Below are positions 27,132-36,249 of a stretch of DNA of 64,000 bases, in pieces. Below the pieces are notes generated by a model. The model was not told the origin of the DNA, did no database searches, and saw nothing but the letters and a program-made list of their open reading frames with translations. Each line of letters begins with the position of its first letter. Positions within the stretch are counted from its first letter, which is position 1. Made by a program: the position numbers and the translations under genes. This stretch comes from CAZVPF01 sp964628195 (GTDB lineage Bacteria; Planctomycetota; Phycisphaerae; Sedimentisphaerales; Anaerohalosphaeraceae), in NCBI GenBank assembly GCA_964628195.1, contig CAZVPF010000011.1, positions 1 to 64,000 on the forward strand, given 5' to 3'.

Positions 27132-29072
27132 ATGAAAAAAAATTTGTATTTAATTACCCTGTTAACTTTGATAATTTGTTCATTCTGTTTGGCCGGATGG
27201 CAGGCTTTCTCACCACCCGAGAACCCGACCTTTACAGTTATCGAGAACCCGCATGCGACAGTGACACTTAACCAGGAAACACACTGGAAGCTGAAATGGA
27301 CCCCGACAGTGGACATACTGCCCGGAAGCATTGTACAATTAAGAAGTAAGAATCTGAGAGTCTTTTATTCATGGCAGTACATGACATCAGAGATAACACC
27401 CGGTGATATAACAATGCGCCGGCCTGTGAATATGAGCAACCACTACCTTTTCCAGGCAGGACCGGAGTTTGTAATCTTCGAGGCTAAGATTCAAAACGGC
27501 CTGAAAAAAGGTGAACCGCTTTTTATAAACCTTTCAGTGATACCCCCGTTTCATGACACACTTGACGAAGCGGTCAGTATCTGGATAGACCGAAACCCGG
27601 ACGACGATAAGCAAGAATTTGAGTACGCCCCCGCAGCGACAGCGGTTCTGAATATCCACGCCGGCCCCGTAGAACGAATAGGCGTTTACTGCAGGCCGAT
27701 GCCCGGAGAGGACGGAAAAGTTCAAACAGTGATAGCGCCGGAAGATAGATACGGAAATATTTCAAGTTTCGTCAAGCCTGTAACCGCTGAGCTCAAATGG
27801 CAGGGCAGAACATGGCAGAAAACGATAACCGGCCGCGAGACAATCTCACTCCCTTCGCCCGATGGAATTGACCGGCTGACTTTGACAATTCCACTCAGCC
27901 GGCTTGGCACAAATGACAATATAACCAATGCCAAGCTCATCGACGGAAAACTCGTTGTTACTTCAAACCCGGTCTGGCCCGCAGCTCCGCACGGAATGAA
28001 AGCAGCTTTCGGTGAGTTCCACTGGCATACGGAGGCCTCCGGTGACGGCGCCGGGAACATATACGACTCGCTCACGCACGCGCGGGATCATTTGAACATG
28101 GACTACTGCTCAACCGGCGACCACACGCCGTATCATCCAAAGTGGAAATGGATGGTAAACGCATTGGAAAAATTTAACCAGCCGGGTGTTTTCGCGACAT
28201 TCTTCGGATGGGAAAATTCAACCAGGCATGGCCATGACAATTATTACTTCACAGACCCTGAACATCCTGTCAAACCCCACGGCACCGCGGAAGTGCGTCA
28301 TAAAAAACCATACGAAATTCAGGAAAAACTCGGCGAGCTTTATACCTCGCTCGACAACGATAATAAGTTCATCGCAATACCTCATCACACCAACGCGGTC
28401 GCCGAAACCCGCAAGCCGGACGGAACCCCCTACTGGTACGCCTACCCTTTCTATCAACCGGATGAATACCACCGGCTGTTCGAAATACTCCAGACCCGCG
28501 GTAATATGGAACGCAATGAATATTCCGATGCATGGCGGGGGTGGTATACATACGGCTCTTCCGCGCAGGACGCCCTTGCCGCCGGGTACAAAATCGGATT
28601 TACCGCGGGAACCGATAATCACCACGGCAAACCGGGAGTGTGCTTTGCGGCAAAAGACGAGAATCGCGGCAGAATACCTGCGCACAGCCAGGCATTGACG
28701 GGACTGTGGACCCCGCGATTAGAACGTCAGCAGGTCTTCAATTCATTGCATGACAGGCGCACATGGGCCGTATGGGACACAAGGGCGATCGTCTATTTCA
28801 CTGTTAATGACACACTTAGCGGAAGTGAACTTGTGCTCCCGAAATCAAGGCCTTTAACAGCGAGGATTAAAATGAGCACCGACGCGCCTCTACAGATTCT
28901 GGAGATAATTTCCGACAGCAAAACAGTATGGTCTGCAACAAAGCCCGAGCTTGACTTTGACCTTACGGCTTCTCTGCCGGCACCCGATAAAGACACCCAT
29001 TATTACCTGCGAGCACTGGACAGAAGCGGCGGAATAATTTACGCAAGCCCGGTATTCGTCATTGTAAGATAA
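27132..29072 (+). CDS. Secreted DUF3604 (PHP-like) protein
   Basis: A 646-residue exported protein. Signal peptide LITLLTLIICSFCLAGW is seen after ATG 27132, which has GGAG at 27118-27121; the longer frame from 27075 would bury it. About 290 residues of beta-rich sequence precede a PHP-like metal site: HWHTEASGDGAG, STGDHTPYHP, FFGWENSTRHGHDNYYF, IPHHTNAV and GTDNHHGKPG. DUF3604 proteins belong to the PHP hydrolase superfamily and are common in marine glycan and organophosphorus-rich settings, substrate unknown. Its 3' end is 20 bases before the TspO gene, so they are likely co-transcribed. Confidence 0.87.
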   Translation: MKKNLYLITLLTLIICSFCLAGWQAFSPPENPTFTVIENPHATVTLNQETHWKLKWTPTVDILPGSIVQLRSKNLRVFYSWQYMTSEITPGDITMRRPVNMSNHYLFQAGPEFVIFEAKIQNGLKKGEPLFINLSVIPPFHDTLDEAVSIWIDRNPDDDKQEFEYAPAATAVLNIHAGPVERIGVYCRPMPGEDGKVQTVIAPEDRYGNISSFVKPVTAELKWQGRTWQKTITGRETISLPSPDGIDRLTLTIPLSRLGTNDNITNAKLIDGKLVVTSNPVWPAAPHGMKAAFGEFHWHTEASGDGAGNIYDSLTHARDHLNMDYCSTGDHTPYHPKWKWMVNALEKFNQPGVFATFFGWENSTRHGHDNYYFTDPEHPVKPHGTAEVRHKKPYEIQEKLGELYTSLDNDNKFIAIPHHTNAVAETRKPDGTPYWYAYPFYQPDEYHRLFEILQTRGNMERNEYSDAWRGWYTYGSSAQDALAAGYKIGFTAGTDNHHGKPGVCFAAKDENRGRIPAHSQALTGLWTPRLERQQVFNSLHDRRTWAVWDTRAIVYFTVNDTLSGSELVLPKSRPLTARIKMSTDAPLQILEIISDSKTVWSATKPELDFDLTASLPAPDKDTHYYLRALDRSGGIIYASPVFVIVR

Positions 29073-29092
29073 ACTTAACCAAAGGGGGAAAC

Positions 29093-29572
29093 ATGAAAAT
29101 CAAAAGGCGCTCAGTAATAGGACTTGCCGGTTTCGCTTTAGCTGTTTTCGCCGCAGCTTCGTTAGGCGGATACTTCACGTCGGCAACGGTGGGTTCCTGG
29201 TATCAGCAGCTTAACAAGCCCTCCTTCAATCCACCCGGCTGGGTCTTCGGCCCGGTATGGACGGTTTTATATATCCTTATCGCAATTGCAGGTTGGCTGG
29301 TCTGGAACAAACACGGCTTTGGCGGTGCGCCTGTCGCGCTCTGGCTCTACTTCACTCCGCTCGCGCTAAACGCGGCATGGAGTTTCTTTTTCTTCTACGC
29401 CCAAAACCCCGGCGCAGCCTTTATTGAACTTGTCATACTCAACATATTTATAATCCTGACGGTGATACTGTTTTTCAAAAAGCAAAAAACGGCCGCGATA
29501 ATAATGCTGCCCTACCTCGCATGGACACTTTTCGCAGCCGTCCTGAATTTACGTCTATGGCAATTAAATTAA
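29093..29572 (+). CDS. TspO/MBR family protein
   Basis: A 159-residue five-helix membrane protein of the translocator/peripheral benzodiazepine receptor family. The family signature is visible as KPSFNPPGWVFGPVWTVLY and LNAAWSFFFF. Bacterial TspO binds tetrapyrroles and is linked to oxygen- and light-responsive control. It follows the DUF3604 gene after a ribosome site AAAGGGGG. Its stop is only 20 bases from the end of the convergent phage-type gene block. Confidence 0.92.
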   Translation: MKIKRRSVIGLAGFALAVFAAASLGGYFTSATVGSWYQQLNKPSFNPPGWVFGPVWTVLYILIAIAGWLVWNKHGFGGAPVALWLYFTPLALNAAWSFFFFYAQNPGAAFIELVILNIFIILTVILFFKKQKTAAIIMLPYLAWTLFAAVLNLRLWQLN

Positions 29573-29592
29573 TTGCCTGCCTGAACCGCAGC

Positions 29593-30183
29593 TCAAGAGT
29601 TTCGCAACTGGGCAATAAGCTGCTTTGTCTGCGGCGACTGCACGGCGCCTTGCGCCTTCTTAAACGCCCGCTTAGCCTCAAAGTTTTCCTGTTTAAAAAG
29701 CTCGCTGCCTCTTACTACCTCGCGCAGGGCCTGCGACTTTTGCCGTGCGGTTTTCAAAAATCCTGCCGCCCTGATTCCCCACGCACCGCCGATTATACCA
29801 GCTACTGCAATCGCCCCGTCCATCGCCGCATCTGCCGCCTGCCAGACGTCCGGCCTCTGTGATGCCTCGAACATAGCCTGCTCGGTAACAAACGCGCTTT
29901 CACTGCCGAGTACATCTTCCGGACCGTTAACCTGCATGGGCTCATCAGGCATACCGAAATACGCCGTCATCACACGGCTCTGATTCTCGCTCATCGCCGT
30001 CAGGTTTTGCAGTGTTTGCGATGCATCCTCCTCTCTCGCCCGATCGGCTGCAAGCGCAGCCGTCCTCTCGTGCAGCCAGGCATTCTGTTTCTGCGCCGCT
30101 CCCGGCTCAAGCCTAAGCCCGCTGCATCCGGCTAAAAGCAGCAGACAAAATACAACGGCAAATGCAATTAAACTCTTTTTCAT
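29593..30183 (-). CDS. Lipoprotein at the end of the phage-type block
   Basis: A 196-residue lipoprotein: MKKSLIAFAVVFCLLLLAGCS gives a strong lipobox LLAGC. The mature part is rich in Ala, Gln and Glu with long helical stretches, a small Gly/Ala hydrophobic region (DGAIAVAGIIGGAWGIRAAG) and a basic C terminus (EAKRAFKKAQGAV). It is unlike known folds I can name. Following an 85-residue membrane protein at the end of a phage structural operon it could act in cell exit (spanin-like) or as a surface factor; both are guesses. It converges on tspO. Confidence 0.6.
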   Translation of the reverse strand: MKKSLIAFAVVFCLLLLAGCSGLRLEPGAAQKQNAWLHERTAALAADRAREEDASQTLQNLTAMSENQSRVMTAYFGMPDEPMQVNGPEDVLGSESAFVTEQAMFEASQRPDVWQAADAAMDGAIAVAGIIGGAWGIRAAGFLKTARQKSQALREVVRGSELFKQENFEAKRAFKKAQGAVQSPQTKQLIAQLRNS

Positions 30184-30203
30184 AATGTTTACCCCCTCTT
30201 AAA

Positions 30204-30461
30204 TTAATTATCGTTCAATTCCAGTTTTCTTTCAACCGCTTTGAGCCTGTATTCGTAACCGATGCCCTCCGCGGTCAGTTTTTCAAGCCTCAGCGAAAAA
30301 TCCCGCTGGCACTCGAGCAGCCTGTCGACATCGTGCAGCAGCAGGTCAAGCTGCCTTTGAATGTTCAGCCAGCTTCCAATTATCAACCCCGCAAGCAGAA
30401 TTATCTGCACGATGACCGAAAGCGTTACCTGCTTATTCAGCCCCCATTTGTTCGTTTCCAT
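30204..30461 (-). CDS. Small membrane protein with coiled coil, holin-like position
   Basis: An 85-residue protein with a single membrane helix (LSVIVQIILLAGLIIGSWLN) followed by a coiled-coil tail (DLLLHDVDRLLECQRDFSLRLEKL). This layout is like XhlA-type phage membrane proteins that sit beside holins, but sequence identity to any is not claimed. It has a strong ribosome site (GGAGGAG) and lies 20 bases before the lipoprotein gene. Confidence 0.6.
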   Translation of the reverse strand: METNKWGLNKQVTLSVIVQIILLAGLIIGSWLNIQRQLDLLLHDVDRLLECQRDFSLRLEKLTAEGIGYEYRLKAVERKLELNDN

Positions 30462-30490
30462 TCGTTCTCCTCCGGATTAATTACAACTGC

Positions 30491-32341
30491 TCAGGCTATG
30501 TATTCGGCCCGCTTGAGTATTTCAACTTCGATGCTGCTTTGCTGTCTTTTAAGGTCCGACTTGACATTCGTGACAACCGCATCGTACTGCTGCTCGAATT
30601 TGATGCCCAGGTAATCCCGTGAATCAGCACCGATGCTGATCAGGTCACCTGCATTGATATTTATCATCGGCCTGAGAGTTTGTATCCTGGCGACGCCCTG
30701 CGCCTCACGATGCCCCCGCGAATAGTTTCTCAAATAACCGGTCAAAACACTCGTATCGTCAACCTCGTCCGCCTGCCCGAGAAGGCTAAGACCACTTTTA
30801 TAAAAAATGCTCTGCGGGCTTACTTTGCGAAAACAGTAGTCTCTGTCCAGTCGGACTATCTTGTCCACAACCGGTGCCGAAGAATTTACGGGCCCGTCGG
30901 CAAACGATGCCCAGACAATTTCATCGGACTCAATGCTCGCGGTCACACGAACACAAAACAGGTCATCCTCGACAGCATTTATGACATCACCGCTAAGAGC
31001 GTCACTGCTCAACCATATCCCGCACTGATCGACAAGATTATCAAAAGAATGGTTGTATTCGTGCCACGTTAACCCACCGTCGTATGATGCCTCCACATAA
31101 AGACCCAAACTCACATTCTCACTGTCCCTGCTGACGCATTCAAGAAACCTTCTTGCCCGGATAAAATAATCGTCGGTCCCGAAGACATGCGAAAGGTCAT
31201 ACGCCGACCCCCGGTTATAAGGCGAAACGGTGTAAATGCCGGATTCATTTAGACACCATCGCCGGTAAACATTGCGGTATGTGCTGAAATCCGTGCTCGT
31301 GCTCCAACTGTACATAGACCAGTCAGCCCCTTCAAGCGAAGGATCCCAGGCTTTTACAAGCTCAAAAGTGGCCTCGAATATTTTCGGCTTGCCCCTGCCG
31401 ATGTACCTGTTGGTTACCGGGAAATAGTTCTTAAACTGTGACATCTTAGCCGCTGCAAAAGTGTCCGCAAAAGGCTTATGATTAGCATCAGCCATATTAA
31501 CCTCGACACGCCTGCCCCTGCCTTTGATATAAAATTCTATCCTCTCAGCCGGCCCGCTTGCCTGGCAGCGGCAGCAGAATCTAAAATGCAGCCCGGCTCT
31601 CTCACAGCATTTTTCAAGAGCCTTTAAAACGCTCAGCCCTGAGACATTTACTTTATGAGCATCCACGCCACCGGTCAGAGTCTCAAGTTCGGCAAGGCTC
31701 GGAACGACAAGTTCGTCAACCCGTGTATATTCGCATAAAAGATAATGTATCATCTGTGCAAGGGTCCAGTTGCGGGCCTGCTGCCCGAATGACGCAAACG
31801 CATAGCACTCCCTGCCCCCGTGTAATATTTTCTGCTCGGACCTGTTTGGTTCGGCAAGGTGGTTAAATACCGTATCATATGTTTCCCTGAACCTTGAACC
31901 CTGCTGAGCATCCGGTTCGCGAACACCATAAACGGTGCGCTTTTCCAAAATCGCTGAAAAGTCCCTTGCGGTTACTTCAACCCGCTGACTTTTGCCCGAC
32001 AACTCAAGGCTTACGCTTTCAATCGTACCGGAAAAAACGGGCAGCATCTTAGTTACAACAGATGCACTCCTGTAAACAGGTTGAAGTATTTCAACTTTCA
32101 TTCCGGCCTGTGCATAAAAATCGACATCTTCCGGAGCAATGCCCTTGCCCTCTCCGCTTTGTCTGTTATTGAATTCAAGAGTTGCCCTTCGCCTGCCCCC
32201 CTTGCCGAGACTTTCAAGTTCAGTCACTTCCAGGAAGTCGCAAACTTTTCCATCCAGGCAAACCATAAGCCTGGCCGCAGGCATTGAAAAAGATTTGTGC
32301 CTGTCCTGATATATTGTGATTGCATTCGTAGATTGTGCCAT
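30491..32341 (-). CDS. Baseplate hub/late-control-like tail protein
   Basis: A 616-residue protein in the position and size of a phage hub or receptor-complex protein. The N-terminal part (RLMVCLDGKVCDFLEVTELESLG, ...VKVEILQPVYR-like, then SGTIESVSLELSGKSQRVEVTARDFSAIL) resembles the barrel module of gpD/gp27-type hub proteins, which take the form of a C-beta-strand scaffold with a late-control region. The middle third is unassigned and includes a beta-sandwich. Similarity is at the level of pattern only. It follows the Fn3-like gene by 21 bases. Confidence 0.5.
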   Translation of the reverse strand: MAQSTNAITIYQDRHKSFSMPAARLMVCLDGKVCDFLEVTELESLGKGGRRRATLEFNNRQSGEGKGIAPEDVDFYAQAGMKVEILQPVYRSASVVTKMLPVFSGTIESVSLELSGKSQRVEVTARDFSAILEKRTVYGVREPDAQQGSRFRETYDTVFNHLAEPNRSEQKILHGGRECYAFASFGQQARNWTLAQMIHYLLCEYTRVDELVVPSLAELETLTGGVDAHKVNVSGLSVLKALEKCCERAGLHFRFCCRCQASGPAERIEFYIKGRGRRVEVNMADANHKPFADTFAAAKMSQFKNYFPVTNRYIGRGKPKIFEATFELVKAWDPSLEGADWSMYSWSTSTDFSTYRNVYRRWCLNESGIYTVSPYNRGSAYDLSHVFGTDDYFIRARRFLECVSRDSENVSLGLYVEASYDGGLTWHEYNHSFDNLVDQCGIWLSSDALSGDVINAVEDDLFCVRVTASIESDEIVWASFADGPVNSSAPVVDKIVRLDRDYCFRKVSPQSIFYKSGLSLLGQADEVDDTSVLTGYLRNYSRGHREAQGVARIQTLRPMININAGDLISIGADSRDYLGIKFEQQYDAVVTNVKSDLKRQQSSIEVEILKRAEYIA

Positions 32342-32362
32342 ACTAAAGTCTTTTCCGATTGT

Positions 32363-33040
32363 TTATATTTTTGTTACCCGGCAGTTAAGCAATGCCGATG
32401 GAGTGTTTTCCGGGACAGGGACATGAACCGAACGAACAGGACCGGAAATTTGCCCGTTTTTAACCGGCACAACGCACAGGTGAGACATACCCTGAACATA
32501 TTCGACTTTGCAATAATAATTGCCCGGGCCGGCATATTCCAACGTTGCAGCCGACGCAAGTTGAGAAAGGTCCCCCCCTGCTTGTGCATTGTAAACTTCA
32601 AAACTGTCCGGCTGGTCCGCCGGAACAGAACCATAATGCGACCACCGCAAAACCACATCACCATCCACCAATCGGCTGCTTAAACAGTCAACCGCCCCGC
32701 AATAGTTTGGTGTAAAACTGCCGTTATCTGCGAATTTTGCAAAGCACAAGGCATGTTCTAAAAATCGTTCAACACCGTCACCACTGACAGTCGACAAGCC
32801 AAAGTTGTAAACCTCACCCGGGACGGGCGTGTCAAATATTCTAACAGCGGCTCGGACTGCACAAACATCAAAAACGACCGAGATATCTGCGCGGGATGAG
32901 CACTGAACCTCTTTAACTTCCCTGCAGACCAATGCCCCGCCAATCCTTGCCCAGAAGTCGCCCCCCGTAAGGCCGAGACAAAGTTTTACACCGTTAACCG
33001 AATCGCCCTCGAAAAGGCCGTCAAAAAATTTCACGTCCAT
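32363..33040 (-). CDS. Phage-type structural protein with Fn3-like segment
   Basis: A 225-residue protein of mostly beta structure. The C-terminal half (VVLRWSHYGSVPADQPDSFEVYN, then YYCKVEYVQGMSHLC) has the strand pattern of a fibronectin III domain; the N-terminal half is unassigned. The position, between the 146-residue protein and the hub-like protein, suggests a tail or fibre component. Confidence 0.5.
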   Translation of the reverse strand: MDVKFFDGLFEGDSVNGVKLCLGLTGGDFWARIGGALVCREVKEVQCSSRADISVVFDVCAVRAAVRIFDTPVPGEVYNFGLSTVSGDGVERFLEHALCFAKFADNGSFTPNYCGAVDCLSSRLVDGDVVLRWSHYGSVPADQPDSFEVYNAQAGGDLSQLASAATLEYAGPGNYYCKVEYVQGMSHLCVVPVKNGQISGPVRSVHVPVPENTPSALLNCRVTKI

Positions 33041-33058
33041 CTAAATGCCCCCTTATCC

Positions 33059-33499
33059 TTAGCTTGAAGGCTGCCTGTCAAGGCTTTGCTCCGTCTCCGA
33101 TATCGAGAGATTGAGTATCGTTTCCCCGGCGTGGTTCTTTATCGACATATCACCGGTCACTTTATCCTGGCTCATCCGGTTGACAAGCCTCGAAAGACCA
33201 TAAAAATCCAGCCTTACTTCAACCGGCACATATCTCTCGGCGTTCGATAATCCCGCTGAACCGGTGCCGTCTGCATCGATAACACCCACAAGGTCGCCGC
33301 TGTCAAAAGGCGCCGTACCGTATGAAACCCCGAACTTGTACCAGCCGCCGCCTATCTCACTTATCACAGGCGCCTGCGAAACCCGGTCACTGCCGTCGAG
33401 GTTGAACAGGCTCTCAAAAGCCATACCCGCAGAAGCGCCGGTCAAACCCTCACCGTCACGTGAAACATAAAATGGTATCTCGATACTGCTATTTGCCAT
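33059..33499 (-). CDS. Phage-type structural protein, small beta-rich
   Basis: A 146-residue protein opening MANSSIEIPFYVSRDGEG, followed by a beta sandwich with a YKFGVSYGTAPFDSGDL core, and a polar C terminus after IKNHAGETILNLSISE. Such short beta-rich proteins near the tail spike often are adaptor or collar proteins of siphovirus- or podovirus-like tails. I cannot name a family. It starts behind AGGAGGAG. Confidence 0.5.
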   Translation of the reverse strand: MANSSIEIPFYVSRDGEGLTGASAGMAFESLFNLDGSDRVSQAPVISEIGGGWYKFGVSYGTAPFDSGDLVGVIDADGTGSAGLSNAERYVPVEVRLDFYGLSRLVNRMSQDKVTGDMSIKNHAGETILNLSISETEQSLDRQPSS

Positions 33500-33507
33500 A
33501 ACTCCTC

Positions 33508-34659
33508 CTATCTGATTATTGACATCCTGCCGGGATTGAAGCAGCCGGCCCTGGCAGGAAACTGATACTGCTGCCTCACCGCTCCCATCATGCTTTGAAC
33601 GGGTTCCGGCCTGCCCCCGCGAAGCACTGCCGGGTTCCTCGGCCGAAAGTCAAAATTGACTGCATCTACAAAATCAGGATCGACAAATATGCTGTTAGGC
33701 CCGAACTGCGGAACGGTGCCCCCCGCTCCCTGGTCCCAAACCGGTGTACTTGTACCAAACCAGCAATTGTAGTCACCGAAATAACTTCCCCCCGAAGTAG
33801 AACGCTTAATATAGTACCCGGTATCCAAAACACAGCCGACATTATTAAAAGCCGCAAAACTGTTTGATGTGCCGTGGACTATGAGACATGCGGTTTCTAT
33901 ATCGTAAAATGTATTATTCTCGCATAATATATAAGTTGACAAAGCCCCGCCGTTAATCGCCGAATAGCCCTTGATAATGATACAATCTTTTATATGCCCT
34001 CTTCCGGCATTTATCGACACACCCACCTTGCTTGTCTTACCGTTAACTACACAGCTCTGCATATAAAGATCTGTACCGTTAAATGCGACCGCTGTCCTTT
34101 TAACCTGGTCCCCCATATAACAGCCGATAAAAGCCACCCACTCGTTTGTACTGTCGGACAGAACCTTGTCGACGTCATCAAAACGGCAGTTCACAAATGT
34201 CGCCGATTCGGTCAGGTAAACCGCGTCGTTGTCATCATTGCGGTTGTTGTTATGCAAATAAAAATTACGCCAGAGCGAATAATCGCTGCCGTCAAGATTC
34301 AATATGCTGAAATCTCCGTCGCTTGCATCTATTTCGACACACTTTTGTGTATCCACCCCGTTTCTAAGGCAATCAATAACAGGCTGATAATAAATGCCGC
34401 CCGCATCCATATCGCTTACAATATTAACAGTGTCGGCACTAGTGTGATACCCTATAAAAGTAACAGGCTCGTTGTATAATACACTGCCCGACCCGCCAAT
34501 ACTCAGCCCGGAAGTAAGTACATATCTGCCCTGTTTTACCCAGACAATATTTCCACGATACGCATACATTACCGCCTGTTCGAGCGTCCATGGACTTGCC
34601 TGCGAACCATCCCCGGTCCCGTCGGCGTCAACTGTTACGAATTTGTGTGTTATGCTCAT
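33508..34659 (-). CDS. Right-handed beta-helix tail-spike-like protein
   Basis: A 383-residue protein with a parallel beta-helix pattern: opening VTVDADGTGDGSQASPWTL (a pectate-lyase-like entry found in phage tail spikes and planctomycete surface proteins), then repeated short turns such as AVYLTESATFVNCRFDDV, LYMQSCVVNGK and HIKDCIIIKGY. No signal peptide and gene context point to a virion-like receptor-binding or polysaccharide-degrading spike rather than a secreted lyase. Catalytic residues cannot be picked out. Confidence 0.65.
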   Translation of the reverse strand: MSITHKFVTVDADGTGDGSQASPWTLEQAVMYAYRGNIVWVKQGRYVLTSGLSIGGSGSVLYNEPVTFIGYHTSADTVNIVSDMDAGGIYYQPVIDCLRNGVDTQKCVEIDASDGDFSILNLDGSDYSLWRNFYLHNNNRNDDNDAVYLTESATFVNCRFDDVDKVLSDSTNEWVAFIGCYMGDQVKRTAVAFNGTDLYMQSCVVNGKTSKVGVSINAGRGHIKDCIIIKGYSAINGGALSTYILCENNTFYDIETACLIVHGTSNSFAAFNNVGCVLDTGYYIKRSTSGGSYFGDYNCWFGTSTPVWDQGAGGTVPQFGPNSIFVDPDFVDAVNFDFRPRNPAVLRGGRPEPVQSMMGAVRQQYQFPARAGCFNPGRMSIIR

Positions 34660-34676
34660 TTTATGTTCCCGTAGTT

Positions 34677-35468
34677 TTAGCTCTCTTCCAGCCAGTAACC
34701 GTTCTTGGCGATGGTAACCCAGTCACCGTTTGAATCTGCAATAAGTGTAATGCTCTCCCCAACTGCGTCGGCCCATTTGTATTTACCCGTCGTATAGCCG
34801 CTGTCGTCCCTTATCGCATTTGCTCCGGGCTCTATACGCAGTTGCTGATTGGCCTGAACAGCAAATGTAAAGGTCGTACCCCCCGCCGCCGAAGCAGGCA
34901 GCGTAAGTGTCACAGTTGAACTTGCCCCGAGGTTGGTATGTACGCTGCCGGACTCGGCTTCGGTCAAAGTGTCATCAGTGGTATGCGGCTCGATTACCCC
35001 CGAGCCTCCGCTGGAAGATGAATTCGGCAATGCAATGCTGTGGTGATCACGGGCATCTGTTATCGACGTAATTACCCCGCCGCTTGTCGTGATGACGGCA
35101 AGCCTTACATGCGTCCCAGCCGACATATCCGGAAACGCAGAATATTCATCAACCACCAGGGTTCCAGAAGAGTCAATGTAAATATAAATGTTCGCCTTGT
35201 TATCGGCCAGCGTATTGCCCGTCGAACCTGTGTATTCCACAAGTGTATTGCCGACCCAGAATTTGCCCGGCTTTACACCAATCTCGAGATCACCCTCATC
35301 GAATACACGAAGATCCCCCGCACGTCTTGCAGCCAGCAGCAAACGGTAAAGAAGCTTCCTGAAATGCAGGTAATATGGAGCTGTTCCCGTTGGAATATAT
35401 TCGACCCCGGTGTGCTCCTCATTAACAAGGTTCAGCAGTTCATTGTCCGATGGATATACTTCTGTCAT
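34677..35468 (-). CDS. Phage-type fibre or collar protein
   Basis: A 263-residue protein. Residues 1-130 have mixed structure including FWVGNTLVEYTGSTGNTLADNKAN-like strands typical of tail-fibre shafts; a Ser/Gly linker (SSSSGGSG) divides it from a C-terminal sandwich (LGASSTVTLTLPASAAGGTTF ... ANQQLRIEPGANAIRD) of the kind found in capsid decoration and fibre-head domains. Ends in SNGDWVTIAKNGYW, common in phage fibre tips. Family not assigned. Confidence 0.5.
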   Translation of the reverse strand: MTEVYPSDNELLNLVNEEHTGVEYIPTGTAPYYLHFRKLLYRLLLAARRAGDLRVFDEGDLEIGVKPGKFWVGNTLVEYTGSTGNTLADNKANIYIYIDSSGTLVVDEYSAFPDMSAGTHVRLAVITTSGGVITSITDARDHHSIALPNSSSSGGSGVIEPHTTDDTLTEAESGSVHTNLGASSTVTLTLPASAAGGTTFTFAVQANQQLRIEPGANAIRDDSGYTTGKYKWADAVGESITLIADSNGDWVTIAKNGYWLEES

Positions 35469-35479
35469 AATATCGCCCT

Positions 35480-36247
35480 CTAATAAGTTTTCAAAATTAA
35501 CTCGTTACCTTCCTCGTCATAAATGACAGGTTTTAGATATTCAGCACCAGCCGGTATGGGTACAACGCTGAACTGCCCGCTTTCAAAAATAAATTCTCGT
35601 CCTGTTTCGTCAGTTACCTCAACCCGGAAAAAGTGCCTGCCCTTTTCAAGTTCCGGGCTGATCCACGCAAACTGATCAGCGTCAAAACCGAATCTGCCCA
35701 TGCCCAATGCTCCAAGACCAAACCCCGGACACGCTCCGCCGTCCCAGCCGAAGTCGGTCTCCCCAAATGCGCCAAGTCCCCAGCCGCCTCTGTGCCTGAA
35801 GTTTCGCCATAACGCTAAGGGCCCCGCAACAGGCTCATTCTCGTCGATATCGCCTGAACCACCGTTGCTGAATATCCTGACAACGCCCATACCCGGAAGA
35901 TCCATTTCACGCGCAAAAGTAATTTTCACCCGGTTAGTGAACTGCCCTTCCGCAAAGATATAACCATGATCCTCCCACGGGTCCTCACCTGTAACGGCAT
36001 AAACTTCTACCGTAATCAGGCTTTCACTGCCTGCCGGCTTTGAGACCGTCGCCCAGCCGAGCCCCTTTTCATAAGTTGCACCCGCAAGCTTTCCGTTCAC
36101 ATAAACCTGGTGAAGTTTGTCGCTGTGTTCAGTCTTCCAGCTTACGGCAAATGTCGCTTGTTCCTCTGTAACAGCACCGGAGGTCCCGCATCCGAGACAG
36201 ATAAAATCCGCATTAACATTATTTATGCCTTCGCCGATCAAGCTCAT
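35480..36247 (-). CDS. Phage-type structural protein with Gly/Phe/Trp repeats
   Basis: A 255-residue protein. The middle carries an aromatic-glycine repeat (GLGAFGETDFGWD then GLGALGMGRFGFD), which together with flanking beta regions is seen in phage structural proteins. The N-terminal part is a beta sandwich (FAVSWKTEHSDKLHQVYVNGK). Function unknown; position favours a tail or neck component. Confidence 0.5.
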   Translation of the reverse strand: MSLIGEGINNVNADFICLGCGTSGAVTEEQATFAVSWKTEHSDKLHQVYVNGKLAGATYEKGLGWATVSKPAGSESLITVEVYAVTGEDPWEDHGYIFAEGQFTNRVKITFAREMDLPGMGVVRIFSNGGSGDIDENEPVAGPLALWRNFRHRGGWGLGAFGETDFGWDGGACPGFGLGALGMGRFGFDADQFAWISPELEKGRHFFRVEVTDETGREFIFESGQFSVVPIPAGAEYLKPVIYDEEGNELILKTY

Positions 36248-36249
36248 GT

